From contig NZ_CP065997.1 in the NCBI RefSeq assembly GCF_016127315.1, forward strand, positions 3,100,001 through 3,164,000: 64,000 nucleotides of DNA, read 5' to 3'. Made by a program: the position numbers and the translations under genes. Below are positions 1 through 8,393 of the stretch, in pieces (within the stretch, counting starts at the first letter, position 1; each line of letters opens with the position of its first letter). The stretch comes from Achromobacter deleyi (GTDB lineage: Bacteria > Pseudomonadota > Gammaproteobacteria > Burkholderiales > Burkholderiaceae_B). The notes beneath the pieces were generated by a model. It saw only the letters and a list, made by a program, of their open reading frames with translations. It had not been told where the DNA came from and ran no database searches.

Positions 1-1
1 G

Positions 2-544
2 CCCTACGACACCGAGATGGTGTCGATTCGCCGCCGCGACGGATCCGGCCATATCGCTCCCGACTACATCGACATCCACCCGCACGGCAAGGTGCCGGCG
101 CTGGTGCACGACGGCGTGCCGGTGTTCGAGACCCCGGCCATCGCGCTGTACCTGACCGATCTCCATCCCGAGGCCGGCCTGGGGCCCGTCGTGGGCGATC
201 CGCAGCGCGGCCCCTACCTGACCTGGCTGTCGTATTCCACCGGCGTGTTCGAGCCGGCCATGACCGAGCGCGCCTTCAAGACGCCGCACCAGCACGGCAC
301 GATGGGCTGGGGCTCGGCCGACGAGGTCGAGCAGGTCGTGACCCGCGTGCTGCAATCGCGCCCGTATTTCCTGGGCGAGCATTTCAGCGCGGTCGACATC
401 GTGCTGGGCGGCACCTTGCAGTTCATGATGCAGGTCAAGCTGATTCCCGAGAACCCGGTGTTCTCGGGCTATGCCGAACGGCTGGCGGCGCGTCCGGCGA
501 TGCACCGCGCGCTGCAGCGCGAGGGCGACATCGGCGAGTCCTGA
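2..544 (+). CDS. Glutathione S-transferase family protein (5' partial)
   Basis: The reading frame is open from base 2, so the true start lies left of the window. What remains has the end of an N-terminal thioredoxin-like GST domain (the stretch HGKVPALVHDG with the cis-proline typical of GSTs, then FETPAIALYL, which resembles the glutathione-contacting E/S-T motif) and a mostly helical C-terminal domain. GSTs are cytosolic and conjugate or reduce substrates with glutathione. The substrate cannot be told from the sequence. The gene ends one base before the stop of the convergent DsbA-like gene, so the two share an end with no room for a terminator. Confidence 0.85.
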   Translation, partial: PYDTEMVSIRRRDGSGHIAPDYIDIHPHGKVPALVHDGVPVFETPAIALYLTDLHPEAGLGPVVGDPQRGPYLTWLSYSTGVFEPAMTERAFKTPHQHGTMGWGSADEVEQVVTRVLQSRPYFLGEHFSAVDIVLGGTLQFMMQVKLIPENPVFSGYAERLAARPAMHRALQREGDIGES

Positions 545-1195
545 TTACCTGAGGCGTTCGCGCAGGTCCGCCTGCCATTGCGACGGGCGGCCCAGGTAGC
601 GGCCCGGTTCGAGCACGCTGAAGGCGCCGTCGCGTTCCAGCGCCAGCGTCGGGAAGCCCGAGCCGCGCAGGCGCTCCAGCAGCGCGCGGCTTTGCGCGAT
701 GTGGCGATCGGTGGCGTCGCCGGCCGTGGCGTCATAGGCGGCCTGGAAAGCCGCGCCGTCCAGGCCGATATCCTCGGCCAGGCGGCGCAGTTCGGCGGGA
801 TCGGCGATGCGCAGGCCCTGCACGTAGTGCGCGCGTTGCAGGCGCTGCAGCATGTCCAGGCCACGTCCATCCAGGGCCTGGGCGGCCAGGATCGCGGTGG
901 TGGGCGGGGCCGAATCGAACACCGCGCCGCTGTCGCGCAGCAAGCCGTCGAAGTAGTCCGGGCCGAACACCTGGCCGGTCAGGCCGGCAATGCGTTCATC
1001 GTGCGGCATGACATAGCGGCGCAGCGCGTCGGTGACCGGCTGGCGGTTGCCGCCGGTCATCATGCCGCCGCCGTGCAGCGCGATGGCCAGGCCGTCGATG
1101 CCGCGGGCGGCCTGCACCAGCGGCGCGGCGCCGTAGCACCAGCCGCACAGCGGGTCGTGGATGTAATGCAGGGTGGGAAGGGAAGAGGTAGCCAT
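545..1195 (-). CDS. DsbA family oxidoreductase (FrnE-like)
   Basis: A 216-residue protein with a thioredoxin-fold active site C17-G18-W19-C20 directly after a first beta strand (LHYIHDPLCGWC). This is the layout of cytoplasmic DsbA/FrnE-type proteins rather than exported DsbA. No signal peptide is visible. The CGWC pair and a cis-proline-like segment near the C-terminus (SGFPTLAL) support dithiol-disulfide exchange. It is convergent with the GST gene. The physiological substrate is unknown. Confidence 0.85.
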   Translation of the reverse strand: MATSSLPTLHYIHDPLCGWCYGAAPLVQAARGIDGLAIALHGGGMMTGGNRQPVTDALRRYVMPHDERIAGLTGQVFGPDYFDGLLRDSGAVFDSAPPTTAILAAQALDGRGLDMLQRLQRAHYVQGLRIADPAELRRLAEDIGLDGAAFQAAYDATAGDATDRHIAQSRALLERLRGSGFPTLALERDGAFSVLEPGRYLGRPSQWQADLRERLR

Positions 1196-1295
1196 GGCGC
1201 CATGGTAGAGGCGCGTGCGCGCCGGAACTAGCCCGGCGCGGTAGCCACAGTGTTGCGCCGGCCGTGCAGATGATCCGCGCGGCCGGGGCGGGGCG

Positions 1296-2771
1296 TCAGC
1301 CCGCGATCTGCACGCCGATCCAGAACAGGCCGGCCGCCAGCAGCATCGAGGCGGGCAGGGTCAGGATCCAGGCCAGCAGGATGTTGCGCACCGTGCCGCC
1401 CTGCAGGCCGCTCTTGTTGGCGATCATGGTGCCGGCCACGCCGGACGACAGCACGTGGGTGGTGGACACCGGCAGGCTGAAGACGTTGGCCAGGCCGATG
1501 GCGCCGACCGCGGTCAGCTGCGCCGACATGCCCTGTGCGTAGGTCATGCCCTGCTTGCCGATCTTTTCGCCCACCGTCAGCACCACGCGGCGCCAGCCGA
1601 CCATGGTGCCGGCGCCCAGCGCCAGCGCCACCGCCACGATCACCCAGAAGGGCGCGTATTCGGTGGTGGCGGTCAGGTCGGCGCGCAGGCGCTGCAGGTC
1701 GGTGCGTTCGCGCGCGGGCAGGCCTTCGATGCGCGCCACCTTCTTGGCGGTGTCGTCCAGGCACAGCAGGTAGCGGCGCACGTCGATGCGCTTGGCCGCC
1801 GACAGGTCGGCGTAGTTGCTGACGCCGTGCAGGTCGGCCTGCAGCGCGTCGATGGTGGCCAGGGTCAGTTCGGGATCGCAGCGGAAGGTGCGCGGCAGGT
1901 CCGAGGCCGAGCCGGTGCGCTTGAGCGCCAGGAAGTCGCCCAGCATGGCTTCGTTGCGCTGGTAGAACGCGCTCAGGTGGGTGGCGGCGTCGCGTGTGCG
2001 CTCGATCTGGTAGGTGGTGCTGTTGGTGTCCAGCACGAAGTTGGCCGGCACGATGCCGATCAGCACCAGCATGATCAGGCCGATGCCTTTCTGGCCGTCG
2101 TTCGAGCCGTGCACGAAGCTCACGCCCATGGCCGACAGCACCAGCACCAGGCGGTTCCAGAACGGCGGGTGCTTCTTGTTGTCGATGGCGCGGCGCTGCT
2201 CGGGCGTCTTGTGCATCTTCGACAGCGGCAGCCAGCGCTTGAGCGCCAGCAGCAGGCCGCCGGCCACCAGGAAGCCGGCCACCGGCGACACCACCAGCGA
2301 GGCGCCGATGTCGATCGCCTTGCCCCAGTTCACGCCCTCGGCCAGCGGCAGGTCGGTGATCAGCGCGTTGGCCAGGCCCACGCCCAGGATCGAGCCGATC
2401 AGCGTGTGCGAGCTGGAGGCCGGGATGCCGAAATACCAGGTGCCCAGGTTCCAGGCGATGGCCGCGGCCAGCATGGCGAACACCATGGCCAGCCCGCGCC
2501 CGGTATCGACGTTGATCAGCAGTTCCACCGGCAGCAGGTGGACGATGGCGTAGGCCACGCCGACGCCGCCCAGCAGCACGCCGAGGAAGTTGAAGATGCC
2601 GGAGAGCACCACCGCCAGGTGGGGCGGCATGGCCTTGGTGTAGATGACCGTCGCGACGGCGTTCGCCGTGTCGTGGAAGCCATTGATGAATTCGAAGGCC
2701 AGGACGAACGTCAGGGCCAATGCAAGGCTGAGGCCAACCCAGAGGTCGAGGCCGTGAAAGAGGGTGGACAT
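1296..2771 (-). CDS. pit: Inorganic phosphate transporter, PiT family
   Basis: A 491-residue integral membrane protein of the PiT family (low-affinity metal-phosphate:H+ symport). Both family signatures are visible: GFHDTANAVAT near residue 30 and GSNDGQKGIG in the second half. The two hydrophobic halves are separated by a hydrophilic segment of about 130 residues. I start at the MSTLFHGL methionine because the 80 upstream in-frame residues are low-complexity and not family-like. The promoter region is the 128-bp gap upstream. Pit-family transporters usually serve bulk phosphate uptake, which fits with the phosphonate genes elsewhere in the window but does not link them. Confidence 0.93.
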   Translation of the reverse strand: MSTLFHGLDLWVGLSLALALTFVLAFEFINGFHDTANAVATVIYTKAMPPHLAVVLSGIFNFLGVLLGGVGVAYAIVHLLPVELLINVDTGRGLAMVFAMLAAAIAWNLGTWYFGIPASSSHTLIGSILGVGLANALITDLPLAEGVNWGKAIDIGASLVVSPVAGFLVAGGLLLALKRWLPLSKMHKTPEQRRAIDNKKHPPFWNRLVLVLSAMGVSFVHGSNDGQKGIGLIMLVLIGIVPANFVLDTNSTTYQIERTRDAATHLSAFYQRNEAMLGDFLALKRTGSASDLPRTFRCDPELTLATIDALQADLHGVSNYADLSAAKRIDVRRYLLCLDDTAKKVARIEGLPARERTDLQRLRADLTATTEYAPFWVIVAVALALGAGTMVGWRRVVLTVGEKIGKQGMTYAQGMSAQLTAVGAIGLANVFSLPVSTTHVLSSGVAGTMIANKSGLQGGTVRNILLAWILTLPASMLLAAGLFWIGVQIAG

Positions 2772-2804
2772 GGAGGCGGGGGAGGTTCCGGCGGAGGCCA
2801 GATT

Positions 2805-2822
2805 ATTACAGATTTGTGACCT
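2805..2822 (-). promoter_or_regulatory. Pho-box-like sequence upstream of pit (weak)
   Basis: On the minus strand this reads AGGTCAC-AAAT-CTGTAAT, matching 14 of 18 positions of the classical E. coli PHO box (two CTGTCAT repeats at 11-bp spacing). No convincing -10 lies at the usual distance downstream, so a PhoB role is only a possibility. Confidence 0.3.
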
Positions 2823-2899
2823 GCCCCTGGTTGCGTCAGACAACTTTTGCCGTTCGCCGCGTCCGGCAACCGGCCCTCCCCCGCCCCGCGCCGGTCGCG

Positions 2900-3070
2900 C
2901 TAGAACTTCTGGTACTGGAACTCGATTTCCAGCGGTTTGCCCAGGTTGGCCGAGGTGTCGGCCTGGATCATCATGACCGCCAGCAGGCCCAGGTAGAGCA
3001 GGCACAGCCACAGGGTTTTCTTCATCGCGCGGCGTCCGGGACGGGAAGGGGTGGGTTGGGGGGCGTTCAT
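2900..3070 (-). CDS. dltX: Small DltX-like membrane protein
   Basis: A 56-residue protein: basic N-terminus, one hydrophobic helix (TLWLCLLYLGLLAVMMI), and a C-terminus ending in FQYQKF. DltX proteins of the D-alanylation machinery are about 50 residues, single-pass, and end in an F-x-Y-x-x-F motif whose tyrosine has been proposed to carry the D-alanyl group between DltB and DltD. This protein matches length, topology and motif. The ATG at 3070 overlaps the stop of the upstream dltD-like gene (ATGA). A shorter start at 3025 (MKKTLW, 41 residues) is also possible. The symbol is assigned by features and context, not by alignment. Confidence 0.7.
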   Translation of the reverse strand: MNAPQPTPSRPGRRAMKKTLWLCLLYLGLLAVMMIQADTSANLGKPLEIEFQYQKF

Positions 3071-4191
3071 GGACGGAAGACCTCGGCGATGCGCTGGTTC
3101 ACCCGCAGCCAGCCCAGTTCGCCCAGGTGCTGCACGTCGCGCAGGGTGCCGATCTCGTAGGGCGCGTCGTACATGTCCATGCAGGTCATGGCGTAGCGCG
3201 CGCACAGCGCGTCGACCTGGCGCTGCACGGGCGTGAAGCGGTCCAGGTCCCTGAAGACCATCGGGTGCAGCGGCTGCATCACGAACAGCGCGTTGACGCC
3301 GTGGTTGCGCAGCAGCCGCATCAGCGCTTCCAGTTCGCGCAGCTCGTCCCTGCCCGTCAGCGGCTGGGGCTGGAAGGCGGTCTTGCCGCCGGCCGGCACC
3401 GCCTGCAGGTATTTGTCGAAGAACTCGTCGCGCACGGCGTAGCGGTTGCGCGTCATCTGCGCCTGTTCGGCGTCCTGCGCCTCGCGCGCCAGGGCGTCCC
3501 AGTCCACCACCCGGGCCGCCGCCGTGGGGCCGGCGGCTTCCTGCTCGGGCGCGGGGGCGGCATGCGCCGGCGTCCACAGCCCGATCAGCCGCTGGCGAAA
3601 GACGTAGGCCTGCTCGGCCGCCATCGACCACGCCACCCGGGCGTCGCCCTTGTCGCGCAGCCAGCGCGTCACCTGTTCGCGGCCCTCGGGCTGGCGCAGC
3701 AGGCGCGGCAGCAGGGGATTGGCGTGTTCGCGGAACTCATCCGGGCCCAGCCCGCCGTCGCCGTCGAACCAGCCCGGCGACACCATGATGACGACGCGCG
3801 AGGCGGACGACAGTTCGTCGGCCAGCGCCGCCAGCACCAGTTGCATGCCCAGCGACTGGAAGCCCGAATGGCCGTAGGCCATGACCGGCATGCGCAGCTC
3901 GTCGGCCAGGAAGCGGTAGGGCACGAAGCGCAGGTCGGTGCTGGTCAGCTCGGACGAGCCCAGCACCACCAGCCGGTCGCCGGTGCGCAGCGCCTGGCTC
4001 AGCCGCGACAGGTTGCGGGTCTGGTCTTCCAGGGTGTTGCCGAGGTTGTGGATATAGACGCCCGTCGCCGCTTCGGCGCAGGGGCCGGTGCGCAGGGCCA
4101 GCCAGTGCCAGGCGCCCCAACCCGCGGCCAGCGCGACGGACAAGGCCAGCGCCGCCGCCAGCGCATGCTGCCCAAGGGTGCGTGTGAACAT
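3067..4191 (-). CDS. dltD: DltD-like SGNH hydrolase family protein
   Basis: A 374-residue protein with one N-terminal hydrophobic anchor (about residues 9-32) and an extracytoplasmic SGNH-type domain. The block GSSEL (Ser79/Ser80), HSGFQSLG, and the C-terminal DVQHLGELGW supplying Asp352 and His355 match the Ser/Asp/His arrangement of DltD. DltD completes transfer of D-alanine to teichoic acids in Gram-positives; related dra/dlt loci exist in Bordetella. Here it is followed by a DltX-like gene with a 4-base overlap, but no DltA, DltB (MBOAT) or DltC gene adjoins: pit lies downstream and mog is divergent upstream. I use the MFTRTLG methionine because upstream in-frame residues are unrelated. 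Confidence 0.8.
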   Translation of the reverse strand: MFTRTLGQHALAAALALSVALAAGWGAWHWLALRTGPCAEAATGVYIHNLGNTLEDQTRNLSRLSQALRTGDRLVVLGSSELTSTDLRFVPYRFLADELRMPVMAYGHSGFQSLGMQLVLAALADELSSASRVVIMVSPGWFDGDGGLGPDEFREHANPLLPRLLRQPEGREQVTRWLRDKGDARVAWSMAAEQAYVFRQRLIGLWTPAHAAPAPEQEAAGPTAAARVVDWDALAREAQDAEQAQMTRNRYAVRDEFFDKYLQAVPAGGKTAFQPQPLTGRDELRELEALMRLLRNHGVNALFVMQPLHPMVFRDLDRFTPVQRQVDALCARYAMTCMDMYDAPYEIGTLRDVQHLGELGWLRVNQRIAEVFRP

Positions 4192-4472
4192 GAGGAACCA
4201 GGAAGGCGCGGCGCGCGGATCGGGGTGAAAGAGAAGATTGTGAGCGGATGTTATCCAGCCCCCATGACCGAGACAAGGGCGCAAACCCGCGGGTGCCCGC
4301 GGATTCCCCTTTTTGCCACAGGGAGACCTGCGCCGCCGCGGGGCCGCCCGGCGGAGAATGCGATAGCATCCTTGTCTGGCGGGGTCCTGGATTTCCAGGA
4401 TTGACCGCGCCCCCGGCCCGCCGGCGGCGCCCGTTCCCCCGCGCCTTCCGTCCACTCCACGCCCGAGCGCCC

Positions 4473-5120
4473 ATGACCGCCCCTACCCGTATCGCCCGCC
4501 GCCATCCCGACGAACTGATCATCGGCCTGGTGTCGATTTCCGACCGCGCGTCGGCCGGCGCCTACCAGGACGAGGGCCTGCCGTCGCTGCGCGCCTGGCT
4601 GGGCGGCGCCCTGGCCTCGCCGTGGCAGGCGGTGGACCGGCTGATCCCCGACGAAGCCGCCCGCATCTCCGATACGCTGATCGAGCTGGTCGACACCTGT
4701 GGCTGCGACCTGGTCCTGACCACCGGCGGCACCGGCCCGGCGCGGCGCGACGTCACGCCCGAGGCCACGCTGGCGGTCGGCACCAAGGAAATGCCGGGCT
4801 TCGGCGAGCAGATGCGCCAGATCAGCCTGCGCTTCGTGCCCACCGCGATCCTGTCGCGGCAGGTCGCCGTGATCCGCGAGCGGCCGGCGCATGCGGCCCT
4901 GATCGTGAACCTGCCGGGCCAGCCCAAGGCCATCCGCGAGACCCTCGAAGGCCTGAAGGCCGACGACGGCTCGACGCTGGTGCCGGGCATCTTTGCCGCC
5001 ATTCCCTATTGCATCGACCTGATCGGCGGGCCCTACGCCGAGACTCGTCCCGAGGTCATCGCCGCGTTCCGCCCCAAGTCGGCGCGCCGCCCGCAGCCGT
5101 CGCCGGACGCTGCGGTATAG
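4473..5120 (+). CDS. mog: Molybdopterin adenylyltransferase MogA
   Basis: A 215-residue protein that follows E. coli MogA closely throughout: IGLVSISDRAS at the N-terminus, the LTTGGTGPARRDVTPEATL nucleotide/pterin loop, EMPGFGEQMRQIS, and the FRPKSARR tail. MogA adenylylates molybdopterin before MoeA inserts molybdate. It is cytosolic. The MTAPTR start is chosen; the frame is open upstream into the dltD promoter region but without family-like sequence. The following lipoprotein gene starts 39 bases after the stop. Confidence 0.95.
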   Translation: MTAPTRIARRHPDELIIGLVSISDRASAGAYQDEGLPSLRAWLGGALASPWQAVDRLIPDEAARISDTLIELVDTCGCDLVLTTGGTGPARRDVTPEATLAVGTKEMPGFGEQMRQISLRFVPTAILSRQVAVIRERPAHAALIVNLPGQPKAIRETLEGLKADDGSTLVPGIFAAIPYCIDLIGGPYAETRPEVIAAFRPKSARRPQPSPDAAV

Positions 5121-5159
5121 TTGGCCGCCTCTTTCCATTCATTGCCAGAGAGTCCTGAT

Positions 5160-5507
5160 ATGAAGGTCCGTACCGCCTTGTCCCTTGCCGCCGTCGTGCT
5201 CGCCGTGTCGGCCTGCGCCAACGTCAAAGACGTCCGCGACCGCGATCCGGTGTTCTACGGCTCGACCCCGCGCACGGCCGAGGAATACACCAACTGCGTC
5301 GCCGCCGCCTGGAAGGACCAGGGCGTGCGCTTCGAGCGCAAGGCGGTGCGCAACGGCTTCGAGCTGATCCAGTCGGACAGCCTGGGCGTCGAGGCGGTGC
5401 TGACCACCACGACCTGGAAGGGCAAGACCGAGACCCGCCTGTCGACCCGCATCGCGCGGCGCGACCAGAGCATCATCGAACCGGCCAACCTGTGCCTGCA
5501 GCAGTGA
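5160..5507 (+). CDS. Small lipoprotein of unknown function
   Basis: A 115-residue protein with a lipoprotein signal: MKVR, a hydrophobic stretch, then the lipobox VSAC with Cys at about residue 18. The mature part is short and soluble and contains two further cysteines (TNCVAAAW and the near-terminal LCLQ). I do not recognise the family. An aspartate does not follow the lipobox Cys, so outer-membrane sorting is plausible. Its stop overlaps the start of the M23 peptidase (TGATG), so the two are probably translationally coupled. Confidence 0.75.
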   Translation: MKVRTALSLAAVVLAVSACANVKDVRDRDPVFYGSTPRTAEEYTNCVAAAWKDQGVRFERKAVRNGFELIQSDSLGVEAVLTTTTWKGKTETRLSTRIARRDQSIIEPANLCLQQ

Positions 5508-6391
5508 TGCCGCAACGCCGAGACATGCTGCGGCTGGGCCTGGCCGCGGCCGCGGTGTGCCTGGCCCTGCCGGTGCGCGCCAGGCAGGCGCCGGCAGCGC
5601 AACAGGGCGGCTTCATCAGCCGCAAGCTCAATGCGCCGGTGCCCGGCGGTGTCGCGGTACTGGCGCTGGGCGACGCGGCGACGGCGCCCGAGGTCACCTA
5701 CCGCGACCGCCGCGTACTGGTGGTGCGCGAAGACGGCAAGCAATGGATCGCCGTGGTCGGCATCCCGCTGGCGGTCAAGCCCGGCCAGCAGGAAATCTCG
5801 GTGCGCGACGCCGCCGGCACGCGCCAGTTGCCGTTCACCGTGCGCGCCAAGGAATACGTGGCCCAGCACATCACGCTGAAGAACCCGCGTCAGGTCAACC
5901 CCGACCCGGACGACATGAAGCGCATCGAGCGCGAGATGGCCGAGCAGAGCGCCGCCAACCGCGCCTACCGCGCCGGGGTCACGCCCAGCAACCTGCTGCT
6001 CGACCGCCCGGTCAGCGGCGGCCGCCTGTCCAGCCCGTTCGGCCTGCGTCGCTTCTTCAACGGCGAAGAGCGCAATCCGCATTCCGGCCTGGATTTCGCC
6101 GTGCCCGCCGGCACGCCGATCAAGGCGCCGGCCGCGGGCGTGGTGTCGCTGGTGGGGGATTATTTCTTCAACGGCAAGACCGTCTTCCTGGACCATGGCC
6201 AGGGCTTCGTGAGCATGTTCTGCCACATGTCGGCGATCGACGTGAAGGTGGGCGACGCCGTGGCGCGGGGCGGGGTGGTGGGCAAGGTCGGCGCGACCGG
6301 CCGGGCGACCGGCCCGCACCTGCACTGGAACGTCAGCCTGAACGATGCGCGGGTCGATCCCGCGATCTTTATCGGCGCCTTCAAGCCCTGA
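5507..6391 (+). CDS. M23 family peptidase with Tat-like signal
   Basis: A 294-residue exported protein. The N-terminus MPQRRDMLRLGLAAAAV has a twin-arginine-like pattern before the hydrophobic core. The C-terminal LytM/M23 domain carries the first zinc motif HSGLDFAVPAGTPI (H-x3-D) and the second HLHW, so the metal centre looks intact. A region of about 100 residues between signal and peptidase resembles the beta-rich N-terminal part of periplasmic M23 proteins. Likely role: cleavage of peptidoglycan cross-links or activation of amidases. The start overlaps the upstream lipoprotein stop; an earlier in-frame ATG at 5492 would overlap it more. Confidence 0.88.
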   Translation: MPQRRDMLRLGLAAAAVCLALPVRARQAPAAQQGGFISRKLNAPVPGGVAVLALGDAATAPEVTYRDRRVLVVREDGKQWIAVVGIPLAVKPGQQEISVRDAAGTRQLPFTVRAKEYVAQHITLKNPRQVNPDPDDMKRIEREMAEQSAANRAYRAGVTPSNLLLDRPVSGGRLSSPFGLRRFFNGEERNPHSGLDFAVPAGTPIKAPAAGVVSLVGDYFFNGKTVFLDHGQGFVSMFCHMSAIDVKVGDAVARGGVVGKVGATGRATGPHLHWNVSLNDARVDPAIFIGAFKP

Positions 6392-6480
6392 CGCCGCCGG
6401 AGCCCGCGGGCGCGGCAAAACCGCGCCGGGCGCCGGCGCCGCTTTGAAACTCAATGGCTGGGGAAAGGGCCGGGCCGCCT

Positions 6481-6795
6481 TCAGGCGGTGGCCGCCTGCG
6501 GCGCGGGCACGTCCTGCGGCTGCTGCAGGGAGATGCGATGCAGGACGTACTGGTGCATGCGCTCGGCGTACATCATCTGGTCCAGCATGCCGTGCAGCTG
6601 CACTTCCTGCTCGTCCAGGCAGTTGTCGTACTTGGTCTTGGCCTCGGCGTAGGTCAGGCCGGTATTGCGCAGGCTGTTGATGAACGCTTCACGCGATTGA
6701 TGCAGCAGGCGCAGGCCTTCTTCCCCCTTGGCGAATCGTCTTCGCGTCAGGGAGAGCTGGTCGGCCGCTTCTTTCAATTCCTGTGTCAGATCCAT
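6481..6795 (-). CDS. Hypothetical protein, helical
   Basis: A 104-residue protein rich in Leu, Gln and Glu. Most of its length looks alpha-helical (MDLTQELKEAADQLSLTRRRF onward), with no signal peptide or membrane segment. I do not recognise the family. The frame is convincing: the composition is protein-like and a start codon sits in a clear intergenic space. It is convergent with the M23 gene and lies downstream of infA on the same strand with a 177-bp gap. Confidence 0.6.
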   Translation of the reverse strand: MDLTQELKEAADQLSLTRRRFAKGEEGLRLLHQSREAFINSLRNTGLTYAEAKTKYDNCLDEQEVQLHGMLDQMMYAERMHQYVLHRISLQQPQDVPAPQAATA

Positions 6796-6972
6796 CTTGC
6801 TGCTTCATGCGTGTTCCGCCGGGCCTGGCGCCGGGGGAGCGCCATTCTTTCACGAACCGGGGTCTTGCGCATTACTACGGCAGGGCGCGCGCGAGTTTAA
6901 GGCCATGGGGCAACCCGCGGCAGGGCGCCCGCCGTGGCGACGGCAGGCCGGCGAGGACGCCGGCCCCGCGGC

Positions 6973-7239
6973 TCAGCGGCGGTACTGCTGGGGACGGCTG
7001 GTCGGGGCGGGGCCGCGCTCGTCCTTGTGGCGGAAGTTGATGCGGCCCTTGGTCAGGTCGTACGGCGACATTTCCAGCGTGACGCGGTCACCGGCCAGGA
7101 TGCGGATGCGGTGCTTGCGGATGCGGCCCGAGGCGTAGGCGCCGACTTCGATGCCGTTGTCCAGCGTGACGCGGTAGCGGCTATCGGGCAGCACTTCGTC
7201 AACGATGCCGTCCAGTTCGATGAGTTCTTCTTTAGCCAT
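6973..7239 (-). CDS. infA: Translation initiation factor IF-1
   Basis: An 88-residue S1/OB-fold protein. [24 protein letters not shown], the [15 protein letters not shown] segment and [10 protein letters not shown] are hallmark IF-1 sequence. IF-1 binds the ribosomal A site during initiation. The C-terminal tail (about 15 residues, [18 protein letters not shown]) is longer than E. coli IF-1, as in some beta-proteobacterial paralogues. A good Shine-Dalgarno (AGGAG on the minus strand, about 7243-7250) precedes the ATG. The gene is alone here, not in the ribosomal protein cluster where another infA copy often sits in this group. Confidence 0.96.
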   Translation of the reverse strand: MAKEELIELDGIVDEVLPDSRYRVTLDNGIEVGAYASGRIRKHRIRILAGDRVTLEMSPYDLTKGRINFRHKDERGPAPTSRPQQYRR

Positions 7240-7853
7240 TCTCTACTCCTTGATCAATACGCGCCGCCATGCCGTCGGCATGGCGCGCCACCCGGGGATG
7301 GCGAGCGCGTCGGACTCTGTTAGCCAGGTCCAGCGGTTGAACGTAAAACGTCCGGGCAAGCGCGGGTATGGGCCACGGCATCCCAAGTGGATGTCTGAAA
7401 TGACGGATACTCGCGCCGCGAGGGCAGTGTGCGCGTGATGCGCAGCTTGGTCGCGGGTCGGCGTTTGTGGCGCGTCGCCGGAAGAAGCGGGTTGGAGTGT
7501 CTGCTGCGATACCGGGCGGCGCGGGTCGCGCCACGGGGCAAGGGCAGGTTTCACCCAAGAAAACCGGTTGCAGCGTTGCAGGAATGCCGGGCGTAAGTCC
7601 GGCCAGACCCGACACTGCGGGTAGGTACTCAGACTGCCACCGTGGGTTGGCACTCAATGGTGTGAACGAAGCCCGGTTTTTGCGGAAAAATCACGGACTT
7701 ATGTTACTGCAAAGCGCAATGATTAGCCAGTTTTTATCCGCCCTGACGGCGTGATAGTTGCTATTGAACGACTGTGCGCTGCGCGATCCGGCCGCTGGAA
7801 AAGCGGGTGGCGGTCGCCCCGCGCCGCCGGGCGCGGGGCGGGGATGGCGTCCC
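7240..7853. other. 614-bp region without a supportable gene
   Basis: Besides the infA leader hairpin, this stretch shows only open frames with atypical composition (for example 7467-7754 on + and 7243-7653 on -), none resembling a known family and none with a good ribosome binding site. Composition is somewhat lower in GC near 7660-7750. I found no tRNA cloverleaf, 4.5S, RNase P or tmRNA signature on either strand. Confidence 0.5.
7265..7285 (-). promoter_or_regulatory. Strong hairpin in the infA 5' leader
   Basis: Perfect 9-bp arms CGCCATGCC / GGCATGGCG with a 3-base loop lie about 25 bases upstream of the infA start codon, just beyond its Shine-Dalgarno. No U-run follows, so it is not a classical terminator. 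It may be an RNA structure or a DNA-binding palindrome. Confidence 0.5.
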
Positions 7854-8393
7854 TCATTGCGCCGGGATGCGCGCCTGATAGTCCGTTTCCCAGCGCAGCA
7901 GCGCCGACCAGAATGGGCCCGGCTCGCGGCCTGCCAGCCGGGCCGCGAGCACGCCCAGGTGCGCGTGCCAGCCGCCGGCCACGTCGATCATGTCGACGCG
8001 CGAGGCCAGTTTGCGGTGGGTCAGCACCAGCCGGGTGCCGTCGCCTTCCGGCGACAGCTCGAACGTGACTTCCGACGGCTGGCCCTGCGAGCCGCCCCAG
8101 GTGAACGCCAGCAGCCTGGGCGGCTCGCAGCGGGTGATGACGCCGTGCGTGGTGACGCCGTTCTCATAGGGCTTGTAGGGCTCGGGCGTGGGCTCGACCA
8201 CGGACGACAGGTCGGCGTGCACGAAGCGCAGCGTGACGCCGCCGCCTTCGCGCAGCTCCATGTCGCCGGTCGCCAGCCACAGCCCGCGCTTGCCGGATTC
8301 GGTCAGGAAGGCCCAGACCCGCTCCACGCTGCCGGGCAGGACGCGGGTGAAGCAAAGGGAGGTAGGGCTGGTGACGACACCGTAATCACTCAT
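7854..8393 (-). CDS. SRPBCC / AHSA1-type domain protein
   Basis: A 179-residue single-domain START-like protein. The opening (RVLPGSVERVWAFLTESGKRGLWLATGDMELREGG), a central hydrophobic strand (PRLLAFTWGG) and the closing helix after GGWHAHLGVLAARL match the AHSA1 (Activator of Hsp90 ATPase homologue) group. Such proteins bind hydrophobic ligands. Its 5' end overlaps the upstream ArsR regulator by four bases (ATGA), a pairing often seen for ArsR plus SRPBCC, so it is probably the regulator's main target through a shared transcript. Confidence 0.85.
   Translation of the reverse strand: MSDYGVVTSPTSLCFTRVLPGSVERVWAFLTESGKRGLWLATGDMELREGGGVTLRFVHADLSSVVEPTPEPYKPYENGVTTHGVITRCEPPRLLAFTWGGSQGQPSEVTFELSPEGDGTRLVLTHRKLASRVDMIDVAGGWHAHLGVLAARLAGREPGPFWSALLRWETDYQARIPAQ

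Noticed and set aside
1455..2819. 454-codon open frame antisense to pit, rich in His/Gln/Arg/Gly
   Set aside because: High-GC shadow frame; composition is typical of antisense reading in GC-rich DNA and the pit gene on the other strand has all family motifs.
7467..7754. Plus-strand open frame of 95 codons upstream of infA
   Set aside because: No ribosome binding site, odd composition, no known family; not supported.
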